Shown here piece by piece: positions 11,601 through 19,623 of a stretch of DNA of 64,000 bases (within the stretch, counting starts at the first letter, position 1; the number at the start of each line of letters is the position of its first letter). The stretch covers positions 1 through 64,000 of the forward strand of contig JASAMV010002571.1 of NCBI GenBank assembly GCA_030248065.1, in the 5' to 3' direction. The notes under the pieces were generated by a model. That model was not told the DNA's origin. It saw only the letters and a program-made list of their open reading frames with translations, and ran no database searches. A program made the translations under genes and the position numbers. The stretch is from Rhynchonema sp. JSB1_4 (lineage: Eukaryota; Nematoda; Chromadorea; Monhysterida; Xyalidae).

Positions 11601-14600
11601 GTACTTTGCCTTTACGTGGTTAACGTTGTTACGTTTGATCGTTACTGAACTCATACATACCAATCACCCATCGCACAGCCGCACAAGCGCAATATCTGGC
11701 CCAACAGCGTTACATGCAAGCCAAACAATTGGGCATGAACGAGACACAGGCGGTGAGCGTGTACCAACAAACCGTCCAAGAGGCCGTGCATGCGCTGCAA
11801 CAACAACAGAAACAGATTGATGAACAACGCGCCAGGCAACGGGTGAGTGGGAATGAAATATGCGTCGGGTGTCGCATTGTGTGGATCGATCCTGTTTTTG
11901 TCGCGTGGTCTGACCAAATCACCAATCTTTTGCCACATTGAGCGTTTTTGATTTTACTGTTCAGAACACAATTTTGCAATTTTTATTTATTTTTTGGTTT
12001 TTATTCAGGGCAATACAATGCGATGCAAACTGATGAGCACCCATTGCTGCTCTCATTGGAAATGCAAGTGTCTTTTTTGAACATTGATTTTTTTTCAGGC
12101 GCAAGCTGAAGCAGCAATGGCAATGATGCAACAACAACAATTGGAACAGGTGTGAATTTGATTCTCACAACGAACTTAGCGTGAATTTTGGCAAAATTTT
12201 ACTAAGCTTAAAATTTAAAAGCAGCTCAGAATTAAAAACAACCGTTAAAATGATTGTTCTTTGTAGCAGAAGCGTCTGGTGCAGGCACGGCTGGCCGATG
12301 AGTTGGCACAACGCCAGCTGATACAGGTCGCATTGGATCAGCAACAACAACAGCTGCAGGCGATGGCCGCCGAGATGGAGAAACAACGAACGTTAGCAAT
12401 GCGCTTCAAGTGTGACTTCGTTGTTTTGCGCAAAATGGCGTTTGTTTGCTTGCTCGTTGAAAAGTGTTTGTATGGCTTGGCAACAGCGAATTTTGATTGG
12501 GCCGTACTTTGCTATCCATGGTGTTTACTGCTGAAGCACTAATTTCGATAAATTCATCAGGCGTCGTTGAACAGATCACAGACCAACGCAGCTCTAAATG
12601 GGCGCGAGGAAATACATGCATAATTTATGCATGATGGTATTTGTCTGTGTTGACGACCAGCGTCGACGATGTGCGTTAATCACATGAAACTAAGCCGATT
12701 TCAGGGTCCAAGCACAAGCAGCGGCGGCAGCCGAGCAACAACAACGTTACCAACGACTGGCGGCCGTGCAGCAAATGCTGGTGCAGGCTGCTGCAGTGGC
12801 ACAGGCGAGCACACCACAACCGCAGGTGGGATTCCGGGGGGCGCCCCTGACAACGTGCTTTCAAACTTTGTGATCGGATCGGATCGGATGGTCATGCGTC
12901 ATGCTTGCATTGAAGATATTAAGAAATAATTAGGAGACACTAATTTCGTCCAGCGAAATGTTATTCATTTTAGGTCACGCTGGCCGAAGTTAGTGGTGTC
13001 ATCGGTTCAAAAAAAGGCACGTAACTTTAGACGAGATCGGTCCGATCCGATCACCAAGTTTGATATCGCTTTTGGTGTCTATCGCGCACGAAACGTGCAA
13101 TAGCGTTCAAAACTATTCACTTATCACCACTTTTAAGACGGTGGGTACAGTGCATCGGCCCGGTCCAAAACGTTTATTTCAACTTTACAGCATCAACAAC
13201 AACACCAACATCAACAGTCACGGGCGACGACGAGTAAATCGGCCACCCCCACCCCAGCAGCCCCGGTTGCCTCTACTTGTGCTTCGGCAGGTGCTTCTGC
13301 CGCGGTGTTGAGTGTAGCTGGACGCAGTATCACGACGCCGGAACTGCAACTGAACGCAATGCAACCGCACGTGGTACGTTGCAAAGCAAATAAGGCACAG
13401 TTTGTGCGATGTCGCACTCGGTGTGAGCGCCATGAACCGAGCTTGATCGCATGGCTTTTGTCAGAAGGGTAGTTCGATTCAAATACAAGTTGGTCTCAAA
13501 CCGTAGCCTGTCTGGCCAGTGTCTCAGTTTAGTACCTGATTCTTGCACCTAAAATTCATGGAACGAGATATGAAGCGTCAAAGTACCGAAATCCCGTTTA
13601 ACGGCTTGACCGTCCGAAAACGAGCCAAGAATGGGGGTGATCCGAAACAAGTGTGAATATTTAAGGATTTGCAAACACCCATTCAGAAATTAAAAATTTG
13701 TCCACTGATTATGTCAAGCACTAAATTTATCAAATTCAAGCGCGCCTTTCATGTTGAAATTTTTTTTACGTTTTTTCTCTTTCGGATTTTGAGCAAAATT
13801 AACATAAGTTCAGGGAATTTGGAAGTCGAAAATTGCGGTTTCTCGTCTCCTGAATTTTTCGTGCTGGAATCAGGTACCAAACTGAAATGTGGGCCACATG
13901 AGCTACTTTTTGAAACAACTTGTATTTGAGTGGAACTAGAACTGCCCTTTAACGTAATACTGACAGTTCTGATTTCGACCAACGTGCAACCCGTTACAAA
14001 ATTGACAAGCAATAAGTCACCATTTGCACGTGTCAAAATATCACTTCAAGTCCATAAATCGTGAAACATGGATCTTTCATTTTGTCGCCTCTGCAGGCCA
14101 ATCACAAACTTTGATATGATACGATCTGCTCCTCAAACTGTCCATTTGTTGACGTTAATCCCCAAAACATGACGTGTCATATGTTCAAGGCAAGATTATC
14201 ACATTTTTGCAGTCGCGCGCGCCCGCCAGTCACCTTGCACCACCACCACCGATGCACCAATCACCCCTGGTCAGTCCGGCGACAGTTGAACGACCCCGAA
14301 GTATTGTGTCGGGCACTGGTGGACACGCTGGCGCACCATCGCCCTCGATGAATGTGCAAATGGACCAGACTGGTATGGGCTGCTTGTTGTTGTTGTTGTT
14401 GACTTTGGGTGTGTTCTGGGGCACCGTCTTATCTGCTTTGATGTGTCACGGACACAACAGCGGGTGACAAAACAACGAGGGCCTAGACAGCAGTTTTCGA
14501 AAGACAGCAGCCGCTCAAACAGATATTTACTGAGGGCAGTGTAGGTCTAAGCCTAAGCCTAACCCCAAGCCTAAGCCTAATGACAGAGATAGCTGCCTTC

Positions 14601-17448
14601 AGTAGTTTTGTCACCGCTGTTTTGTCCGTACCCCATTTTGACGGACCTGTTTGTACCCATCTCCAATGATGATACGCTATGACTTGCCCTCTCTGAAAGC
14701 AACACTGTTGATTGAGTCGTGTGTTTCACACACCCTGAGGAGATGTTTAATATTGGTCGCACAATGACTATATATAAGAATCAATCCAAAAATTTTCCTG
14801 AATGATAAGGCACGTATCGCTGCAGATCACAAGCGCTCTATTTATATTTTTCCAAAACATTTCTGGCGATATTACAGTGCAGCTGTTTGAACACGGTGAG
14901 CGTGATATCGGCAGAAATGTTTTGGTAAAATATATAAATAGTACGCTTGTGATCTGCAGCGAGACGTGCTTTACCATTCAGAAAAATTTTTGGATGGATT
15001 CTTATACAGTCATCGTGCGACCAATACATTGAGTGACAAGGCCAATGCGGTTCTAAGTTCACTGCACACATTTTGATTTGGAAAAATCAACTCATCTAAT
15101 CCCAAGTTTGATTCTGGCTCGGGTGTCTGGTGTTGAAAATTAATCAACTGCGGTGTGTTTGCCCGTTTCAGCTCGATCGTCCACACCCGGCGGTATGTTG
15201 GTCACGAAAGCAGCGATGAAGCAATTCCCGGCCCCTCCGCCAGTTGGGGACCTGCAAGTGTCACCACAATGCAGGGACAGGGCCAACAGGTGGGAGTGGT
15301 TACCGTATGTATTTCCCAAAATTGCCCCCAAAGTATCGCCGCCTCCATAACATAAACCCCCTACTAAAGATTCAACATTACACCGTATTTGGAATGACCT
15401 AGTAAAAAAACAGAGCCCTTGTATTTTAATGAATACGGTAATTTTGAAGACTTGAGAGCTCGATGTACATGAAATGCAACACGGTGCTGTTTGATTGCGC
15501 GTTTCCACTTGCTTTCACTGACGCGTGAATGCACCAGATGGCCATTTGGATCCAAATTGACATCCGAATACATATTTGCATGCGTTGTCTGTGTTGCAGA
15601 CCAGCAGTGAGCACTCCAAGCGATAGTGGACAACCCCAACAGCAGCAGCAATTATCGACGGATCCATCCAATTGGCTGGCTGACATCATTCAACGCAACA
15701 TCCCGTTGCCTGTGTCTACTGCTCCGTCAATTGGCATGTTGACAACGAAGACTGCTGGTCTGTGTGTTGTTGTTGTTGTTGGTCAGAGGTTGAGGGCCGA
15801 ATAATTTCTCCACAGTTTGTTGTCTGTCTTTGTAGTGGCACAATCGAGGAAAGCTGGCATTTTGGCAACTGTGCAGAAACTCGCTGAAAGAGTGCTAAGT
15901 TGGCAATTGACCGGCCGTTGTGAACCATAATAACGTTTCAATATAAGAGGATACATAAATAAACATGCTGTATTTCGTTGTTTGGACCTGGAAAAACGAC
16001 TTTGACCAAACTGTATCTTACATAGTTTTATTTGCAGCATCAGCTGCCGGTAGCAGTCGTGCTACACCCACGCAGCATCGCACCACGCCCGTGCCGCCAA
16101 CCACCTCTGGTTAGGTTCTAGTGATGTCAAAAAAATGTGTTGGAAAATATGATCTTGTTCCATTTTGCCAGCGAACAACATAATGTCGCACATCGACAAG
16201 GTGATCAACAGTCAGGTGACACCTCATTCCTCGTCTGCCCCGGCGCAGAACCGGACCGGATTCTTGTACAAAGACATCGAGCCGGTCAGCCCGGAGGATG
16301 GGGAACAGCTGCAACAAATGGCTGACAACAAGAGGGAGGCCGTCACGCCTGGTGGGTGATGTTTCGTTAGGTTGCGTTGGCAGAGATAGGGATATGTTCA
16401 GGCATGTTTTAAGTTTTGTTTTCTTCGCTCACGCAATTACTTACAAAGATCCGGTACATGACAAACAAGTCTAAATTTGAAAAATGGAATAAGCGAGAAA
16501 ACAAAGCGAAATTCGCCACTATATTGTAAAACTACACTGTAAGTGATCAGTTCAGATTTGTGAGTATGATCACGAGTTTGGACCGATTCGGGATCGAAAT
16601 TAAGCTCACGGCCCTATTGTTCGTTTGTACCAGAGAAGAAAATGTTTATATACTGCTATTAAAAAACTTGCGCGGTGGTGGAAGTTAGTATAGTGTATTT
16701 ATTGACTCCCCGAGGAACTTAGAATAAATATCCGTACAAAATGTCGTATGATCAAGATATAAAACCCGGTCATCAAGTTTGATACTTTACTATTGGCCTC
16801 GTACTATTTTGAGCAATTTCGAGACATTTCCGTGCTGCATATACATGTACCACCAAATTGCAACAAAAATTATTTCTAATTGCTGCAGTGTCGTCTATTG
16901 GCTCGACATCATCGGCCACAGCGGCAGCAGCGCCGGCCATGACCTTGTACAATGTGTTCAGTCTGCCACCAGATGCGTTGGTGCATGATGCAACAACAGT
17001 CACTGGTGGTGGTAATCGGGCAGCGTTGTCGTCAAACACACCCACACAACAGCCGGCCGTGCGCACTGGGTCCGGCTCGGGTGGCGTGCCCACACCGAAT
17101 ACGGTTGGCAGTGAGGTGGGTTGTGCGGTGGAGGAGGCACGGGTGGAGATCTGGGGGTGCCCAACCCAACATCGGTCCAGTTTGAGCAATAGCGCTCTCT
17201 AATCCAGAAAGGACGTGCTGTTTAATGATTTTGGATGTTGTAAGAATACCACAGCTGGGTTCGTCATTTTTCATCGCTGTGGAGAATATTCACAATATGA
17301 ATTGTAATTAGGAAACTGAAGCCGGATTCGGAACCAAAATAAAAATGATGCACTGTGTGCCGAAAACGGTCACAAACTTGTTTAGGAAGCAGCGACAGCA
17401 GTCGCCAACTTGCCGCAGTATGAACCATTATCGGATGAAGAAACGTAG
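574..17448 (+). CDS. NCOR: Nuclear receptor corepressor (NCoR/SMRT), 34 exons, 5' partial
   Basis: Transcriptional corepressor that in animals bridges unliganded nuclear receptors to an HDAC3-TBL1-GPS2 complex in the nucleus. Thirty-four GT-AG exons were joined by hand (listed in the segment entries), giving about 1550 codons. The protein shows the family order: acidic/coiled N-terminal helix, deacetylase-activation region with SANT1, Cys-rich spacer, SANT2, a long Gln/Ser/Thr/Pro-rich region, CoRNR-like motifs LADIIQRNI and IMSHIDKVI, a YKDIEPVSPED block, and the terminal LPQYEPLSDEET, which matches the conserved corepressor C-terminus. All joins keep phase except 6354 to 6805, where a short exon or alternative site is missing. 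The start codon is not in view. A single invertebrate NCoR/SMRT orthologue is the best call; paralogue naming is not meaningful. Confidence 0.93.
1491..1810. mobile_element. 320-bp hAT-like element with perfect 8-bp target duplication
   Basis: Terminal inverted repeats CAGTGGTGTAGCT and AGCTACACCACTG. Direct repeat AACCCGAT at 1483-1490 and 1811-1818 gives an 8-bp target duplication, the hAT signature. The interior has a homopolymer stretch (G runs then C runs, 1505-1580) followed by GGTACAGTAGGTAGGTTGCC and GGTACAGTAGGTTGCCGCCC. Related insertions are at 30256-31291 and 31490-31916. No transposase ORF. Confidence 0.85.
2996..3497 (+). CDS. NCOR: NCoR SANT1 / deacetylase-activation domain
   Basis: Exons 2996-3129, 3206-3317 and 3387-3497. 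Translation gives VVPPVLLDDYQRARSQYRN, then the SANT helix-turn-helix core MATWTEDEIKVFKAKLLVYGKNFAAIAFFLDRK, then DCVRLYYLTKKRERYKALIKNKYRKRGK. The W-T-E-D-E start, KNFAAIA centre and the YYLTKK element after the third helix are diagnostic of corepressor SANT1, which with the preceding helix binds and activates HDAC3 in the known complexes. The three exons join in phase (2, 0, 0). Confidence 0.95.
3567..6354 (+). CDS. NCOR: NCoR spacer with Cys-rich module between the SANT domains
   Basis: Exons 3567-3633, 4671-4851, 5392-5507, 6081-6184 and 6273-6354. An acidic linker leads into a module with paired cysteines: YCGVCK, RACYELYG, RICQKCRMG, CPVGTC, then KRKVKPTRPLPPKWKNL and KICPTCFKRISRQ. 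The C-x2-C and C-x4-C pairs suggest a zinc-binding fold; vertebrate corepressors lack an obvious counterpart as I recall them, while insect homologues have a similar stretch (from memory, unverified). Introns contain the TA-flanked foldback 3703-4316, a truncated 9-bp-TSD element at about 4922 and the TTA-flanked foldback 5570-5910. Confidence 0.85.
3703..4316. mobile_element. 614-bp foldback MITE with TA target duplication (Tc1/mariner-like)
   Basis: Near-perfect inverted repeat: both arms of about 300 bp start CAGGGTGTCTCAAAAGTACC and are complementary across a short loop near 4005. TA dinucleotides flank both ends (3701-3702 and 4317-4318), as expected for Tc1/mariner-type insertion. ORFs inside are the two mirror images of the same non-coding arm. 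It lies wholly inside an NCoR intron. Confidence 0.85.
4922..5135. mobile_element. Truncated copy of the 9-bp-TSD GGATCCAGGGGG family
   Basis: The sequence from GGGTGGATCCAGGGGGGCC through CATGCCCCCCCTTTGG, GGGGGCACCGTTTCGAAAG and CACTCTGATACA matches the first half of the elements at 7268-7639 and 25075-25450. It degenerates after about 5130, so the far terminal repeat is missing. Confidence 0.7.
5570..5910. mobile_element. 341-bp MITE with TTA target duplications (PIF/Harbinger-like)
   Basis: Terminal inverted repeats of about 120 bp begin GGGCGCCCTTAGTCATAGTGG and are rich in GGAAATGGAAATGG steps. The direct TTA at 5567-5569 and 5911-5913 fits the 3-bp duplication of PIF/Harbinger elements. 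The central 100 bp is unique. Both arms carry an internal second copy of the CCCTTAGTCATA motif, so the arms are themselves partly palindromic. Confidence 0.75.
6621..6792. mobile_element. GGACAAAACAGCG-family MITE next to a splice acceptor
   Basis: Starts AGGACAAACAGCGACAAAC and ends with the inverse GCGCTGTTTTGTCC. The body (GCTTAGATTTGGGCCTACACTGCCC, then AGATATT on the opposite strand) matches the element at 14449-14629, which keeps intact TTAGGC units at the same place. Its end is only 12 bases from the acceptor of the NCoR SANT2 exon (6805). Confidence 0.6.
6805..7857 (+). CDS. NCOR: NCoR SANT2, split over two exons
   Basis: Exons 6805-7014 and 7699-7857. The first gives MPAWSEDEVQRLKSAVESN, an unusually long Gly/Asp-rich insertion, and IKWALV; the second continues VADQLGTGRTADECRSRFEQT. 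Together they form the WSEDE...W..IA..LGTRTADEC...F pattern of SANT2, which in the family contacts histone tails. The insertion of roughly 45 residues between helix 1 and helix 2 is atypical. The intron between them contains a complete 9-bp-TSD element (7268-7639). The exon starts in phase 0 although the preceding recognised exon ends in phase 1. Confidence 0.85.
7268..7639. mobile_element. 372-bp transposon-like element, imperfect 9-bp target duplication
   Basis: Ends AAGGGCGGATCCAGG and CTGGATCCGCCACTG are inverted repeats. Flanks ATGTGTGTC (7259-7267) and ATGTGCGTT (7640-7648) look like a decayed 9-bp duplication. Body shared with 25075-25450 (opposite orientation) and 4922-5135, including a CGCGCGCTTCGCGCG palindrome. 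No ORF of a transposase. Confidence 0.75.
8471..11302 (+). CDS. NCOR: NCoR middle region (acidic, SADE motif, GSITHGTP)
   Basis: Exons 8471-8645, 8912-9055, 9217-9310, 9603-9885, 10122-10218, 10553-10738 and 11228-11302, all phase-consistent when the donor at 9311 (GTCGGT) is used. Recognisable family features are DSTATLSADESEDGQKRKQ in the fourth exon, matching a conserved block after SANT2, and GSITHGTPVQR across the 10218/10553 junction, one GSI-x-x-GTP unit like the repeats of vertebrate corepressors. The rest is low complexity: a run of six glutamines, KAEQLDLKDEVKTEP (a sumoylation-like psi-K-x-E pair), and Ser/Thr/Pro tracts. Confidence 0.85.
10330..10471. repeat. 142-bp foldback repeat, related copy near 57485-57640
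   Basis: Arms CAAATCATCTCGTCAAACG and its inverse CGTTTGACGAGATGATTTG surround the loop. Outer bases GTCGGCT and AGCCGAC are also inverted. The loop motif GAGCCCCAAATGAGCGCG recurs at 57560-57580 with the same neighbours, so this is a dispersed family. Confidence 0.6.
11421..11615. repeat. Inverted-repeat element GTAAAGGCAAACCACACC
   Basis: Begins GTAAAGGCAAACCACACCAA and ends TTGGCGTACTTTGCCTTTAC. Partial copies are at 8150-8197 and 28850-28903 (GTAAAGGCAAACTACACCAA). It occupies most of the NCoR intron before exon 11679. Non-coding. Confidence 0.6.
11679..13373 (+). CDS. NCOR: NCoR Gln-rich helical region
   Basis: Exons 11679-11842, 12099-12149, 12267-12391, 12705-12825 and 13191-13373. 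They encode long Ala/Gln/Arg helices such as QRYMQAKQLGMNETQAVSVY, EAAMAMMQQQQLEQ and RLADELAQRQLIQVALDQQ, ending in HQQQHQHQQ and an Ala/Thr/Ser-rich stretch. The 12391/12705 join requires a GTTAGC donor and restores the frame precisely (T then VQAQAAAAAEQQQRYQ). Such regions vary greatly between corepressors. Here the protein is identified by position and continuous splicing rather than similarity. Likely a coiled-coil or polyQ-type interaction surface. Confidence 0.8.
12861..13063. repeat. Dispersed MITE family: TCAAACTTTGTGATCGGATC
   Basis: Terminal inverted repeats TCAAACTTTGTGATCGGATC and GATCCGATCACCAAGTTTGA, with an internal pair GACACTAATTTCGTCCAGCG and CGCTGGCCGAAGTTAGTGG. The same architecture occurs at 44907-45136 and about 55827-56023, with fragments near 2725, 5155-5330, 13970, 20780 and 46300. 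This is the commonest repeat in the window. Confidence 0.7.
13466..13949. repeat. About 480-bp foldback element
   Basis: The left arm AAGGGTAGTTCGATTCAAAT and the right arm TTTGAGTGGAACTAGAACTG...CCCTT are inverted copies. Both arms continue with the pair GGTACCTGATTC / GAATCAGGTACC. The core between arms is A/T-rich without an ORF of note. It lies in an NCoR intron. Confidence 0.55.
14213..17448 (+). CDS. NCOR: NCoR receptor-interaction region and C-terminus
   Basis: Exons 14213-14372, 15172-15289, 15600-15757, 16038-16109, 16172-16351, 16889-17115 and 17386-17448 (stop 17446-17448). Exon 15600 contains NWLADIIQRNIP and exon 16172 contains NIMSHIDKVINSQ; both fit the CoRNR-box consensus L/I-x-x-I/H-I-x-x-x-L/I used by corepressors to dock in unliganded nuclear receptors. 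The second is followed by YKDIEPVSPEDGEQLQQM, equivalent to the conserved YEPISPP block, and the last exon ends LPQYEPLSDEET. Exons 15172 and 15600 fit together only in the ARSSTPGGMLV... frame; an alternative frame in 15172 also looks open but breaks phase on both sides. Confidence 0.9.
14449..14629. mobile_element. GGACAAAACAGCGG-family MITE carrying TTAGGC units
   Basis: Ends CGGACACAACAGCGGGTGAC and GTCACCGCTGTTTTGTCCG are inverted repeats. The middle contains AAGCCTAAGCCTAACC and AAGCCTAAGCCTAA, that is two pairs of TTAGGC on the minus strand (14545-14580). A decayed relative is at 6621-6792. Confidence 0.65.
14753..15024. mobile_element. 272-bp foldback MITE with TA target duplication
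   Basis: Begins TTGGTCGCACAATGACT and ends in the inverse AGTCATCGTGCGACCAA, with TA at 14751-14752 and 15025-15026. The arms (about 120 bp) are almost completely complementary around a loop at 14890-14895. Located in an NCoR intron. Confidence 0.75.
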
Positions 17449-17775
17449 CAGTTAGCAATTTCAACGTTTCGTTTTCCTCGTCATCAACTCTGTTATGATC
17501 ATTTCAATATTTATTGTAGCTAAGTTTTTGTCATCATTGAAATTGTTTGATATGATTCTGTCAACGATATATACCCAATTGTGCAAATTTGTTTGTATGT
17601 GATTTTGTGGTCTCAACACGCATAAAAATAATCACCTCTGTGACAGAATTATGTGGTCGTTTGGCATGAATTTTGGTGGTGGTCCGATGTCCCCAGAGAT
17701 GGTATCTTTTTAGGGTCATGTGCATAACATGGCGTTTATGTTGCATTTTATTCTTTTAGTACCACTTTCCTCTTA

Positions 17776-18705
17776 ATGCATGACAGTTCCATATCCGACA
17801 TCACCAATTGGGATGTATTCTGTATGATCGCGGTATCGGTGGTGTGGGGTGGCACAAATCCGTTGATAAAACGTGGCACCGATTACTTCCCACGTCGGAC
17901 TGACCAGGAGTGTTGGTCATTTTTCATAGTGTGTCTTGCGATTTTCTCTGCAGTCGTCCCTGGAGCACTATATGTATTATGGTGCCGACAGAACATTTTG
18001 GTTTTTTCCTATTGATCACCGGTGTCTGAGGTGCTGACTCATTGGAAGCAAGTTCCCTATCGGTAGTGAACAAAAAGATGGCTTAAGTAGTTATAATTCT
18101 AAAAAAGAACAATTGCTACAATCATATTGTCACATCGCCAGACCCATCGTAGTGACTCAACAATTGCAGTGTGCCAACTGGGTTGGTGTCAGCGTCAGAG
18201 TCGTCGTGCGCTAGACGTTTTGCTCAATTGGCGATTTCTCGTGCCGTTCGTTGTCAATCAATGCGGATCGGTGATGTTCATCTTGTTGCTGGTGAGATTT
18301 GAGTTTTGGCGCGGTTTTTTTTGTTTTGGTGGTCGCTTCTGAGTTCTGTGAAGGCAGTGTCACTTGTTATCATGCTAATAAATCTGTGGCTTGCAAAACA
18401 GTGTGGACAGACAGAGCACAAAAGTGAGTGGTGCCAGTTTTGACACCAGCGGTATGTCAAGACGTAATGCGAAGCGAAATCATCAGGTGGCCTGTGGTCG
18501 TCCCAAATGTCAATTTTATTCCAATCGACATTGTCAACTTCAGGCCCGTCTGCCAGTGACGATTGCGGTACCCACAGTGAACTCGCTAACTTTTGTATTC
18601 ACTTTATTGATCGGTGAATTAATGGGCGAATCGGCGTTGAATTGGTACACTATAGCCGGTGCTTCATTGATTGTCACCGGAATTGGCGTCTGCTTGAGCA
18701 GCTGA
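17776..18705 (+). CDS. TMEM234: TMEM234 homologue, small multi-pass membrane protein
   Basis: Exons 17776-17911, 18170-18291 and 18544-18705 (stop 18703-18705) join in phases 1 and 0 to encode 139 residues, close to the family's usual size. Conserved features are the first membrane helix ending VVWGGTNPLIKRG, the second segment WRFLVPFVVNQCGSVMF, and the EamA/drug-transporter-like end PVTIAVPTVNSLTFVFT...IGELMGES followed by a last helix ASLIVTGIGVCLSS. The family belongs to the DMT transporter superfamily; its substrate is unknown. The first ATG (17776) is used, but Met at 17826 is an alternative. The gene begins only 327 bases after the NCoR stop, same strand. Confidence 0.9.
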
Positions 18706-19623
18706 TGTTTCATGGTTGAATCCATCTTTGTGACGGGTAATCTCATTTCCGCATTTGCACCTTATTTCTGATTAAACTCCGTTGTGTTTGTGCTTATGTG
18801 TTCTGCGCAATGTATGGCTTTTCTTTCAATCACTTGCAGAGCAGCTCACGGATATTTTTCCATCAATTGTATTCAGTGCAACAAAGTGTGATAAAAACGA
18901 TACGCTGATAGCACGATTGAACATTTGACATGAATATGGTTATAGATGCATCGATCGATATCAGACAGCAACATTTAACAATAAGTCCAGTAAAATGTTA
19001 GAGTAAATCATGAGTAAGACCCGAAACCGTAGATTGGAAGACATGAATGAAAGAAAATCAGCAGATTAGGCGAGCGCAACTGCCATTGTCTGTTTGGGTT
19101 AAACTTATTCAAAACAAAATGTTGATCAAATCATTGATCAGAACTTGACACAACAGCCAAACACGTCGCACAACTGTTGTTGCTGTCTGTCAGTGCATGT
19201 CGCTACCGTAACCACGATCATTGGCTCGTCCACCGTTGGAATAATCGCGAACGAACATTTGGAGTACAGTTGTGGGTTGAGTTCTGTCAAATTGCGAAAC
19301 TGGTTTTTTTTTAATTGAATTTCTTTGCTGAAATAATTTGACTTTATGGCAGTTCAAGTCCCGCGATCTGTGATGTCGTCCTATTGACTGACGATGACCT
19401 GGCACACCGATATAAAATGAAAATCAAGTGCACAGCTGGGTGTAACTCGCGCAGTTCAGACTTGTGATCCGCGCTTTCAGCTAAAAAATGCACAGTCTAC
19501 AGTTCACCCTTTAAAATGGGATATGATCTGGATCTGACATTTTCGTCGTATATAGTAGACCAAACTATCGCTCAAAACGTTTTCGCTTTTGTAAGGCGTT
19601 CCAGTGTGCTGTCATTCGTCGTG
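18706..19623. other. Convergent 3' intergenic region TMEM234/PHGDH
   Basis: About 0.9 kb between the stop codons of two convergently transcribed genes. It must hold both 3' UTRs. I saw no gene, no clear repeat and no unambiguous polyadenylation signal; a plus-strand TATAAAAT at about 19410 is probably incidental. Confidence 0.5.

Noticed and set aside
14545..14580. TTAGGC tract as a chromosome end
   Set aside because: Only a few degenerate units, inside an inverted-repeat element and an intron of a conserved gene.
15153..15355. Alternative frame of NCoR exon 15172 (SSIVHTRRYVGHESSDEA)
   Set aside because: Open, but incompatible with the phases of both neighbouring exons; the ARSSTPGG frame fits both.
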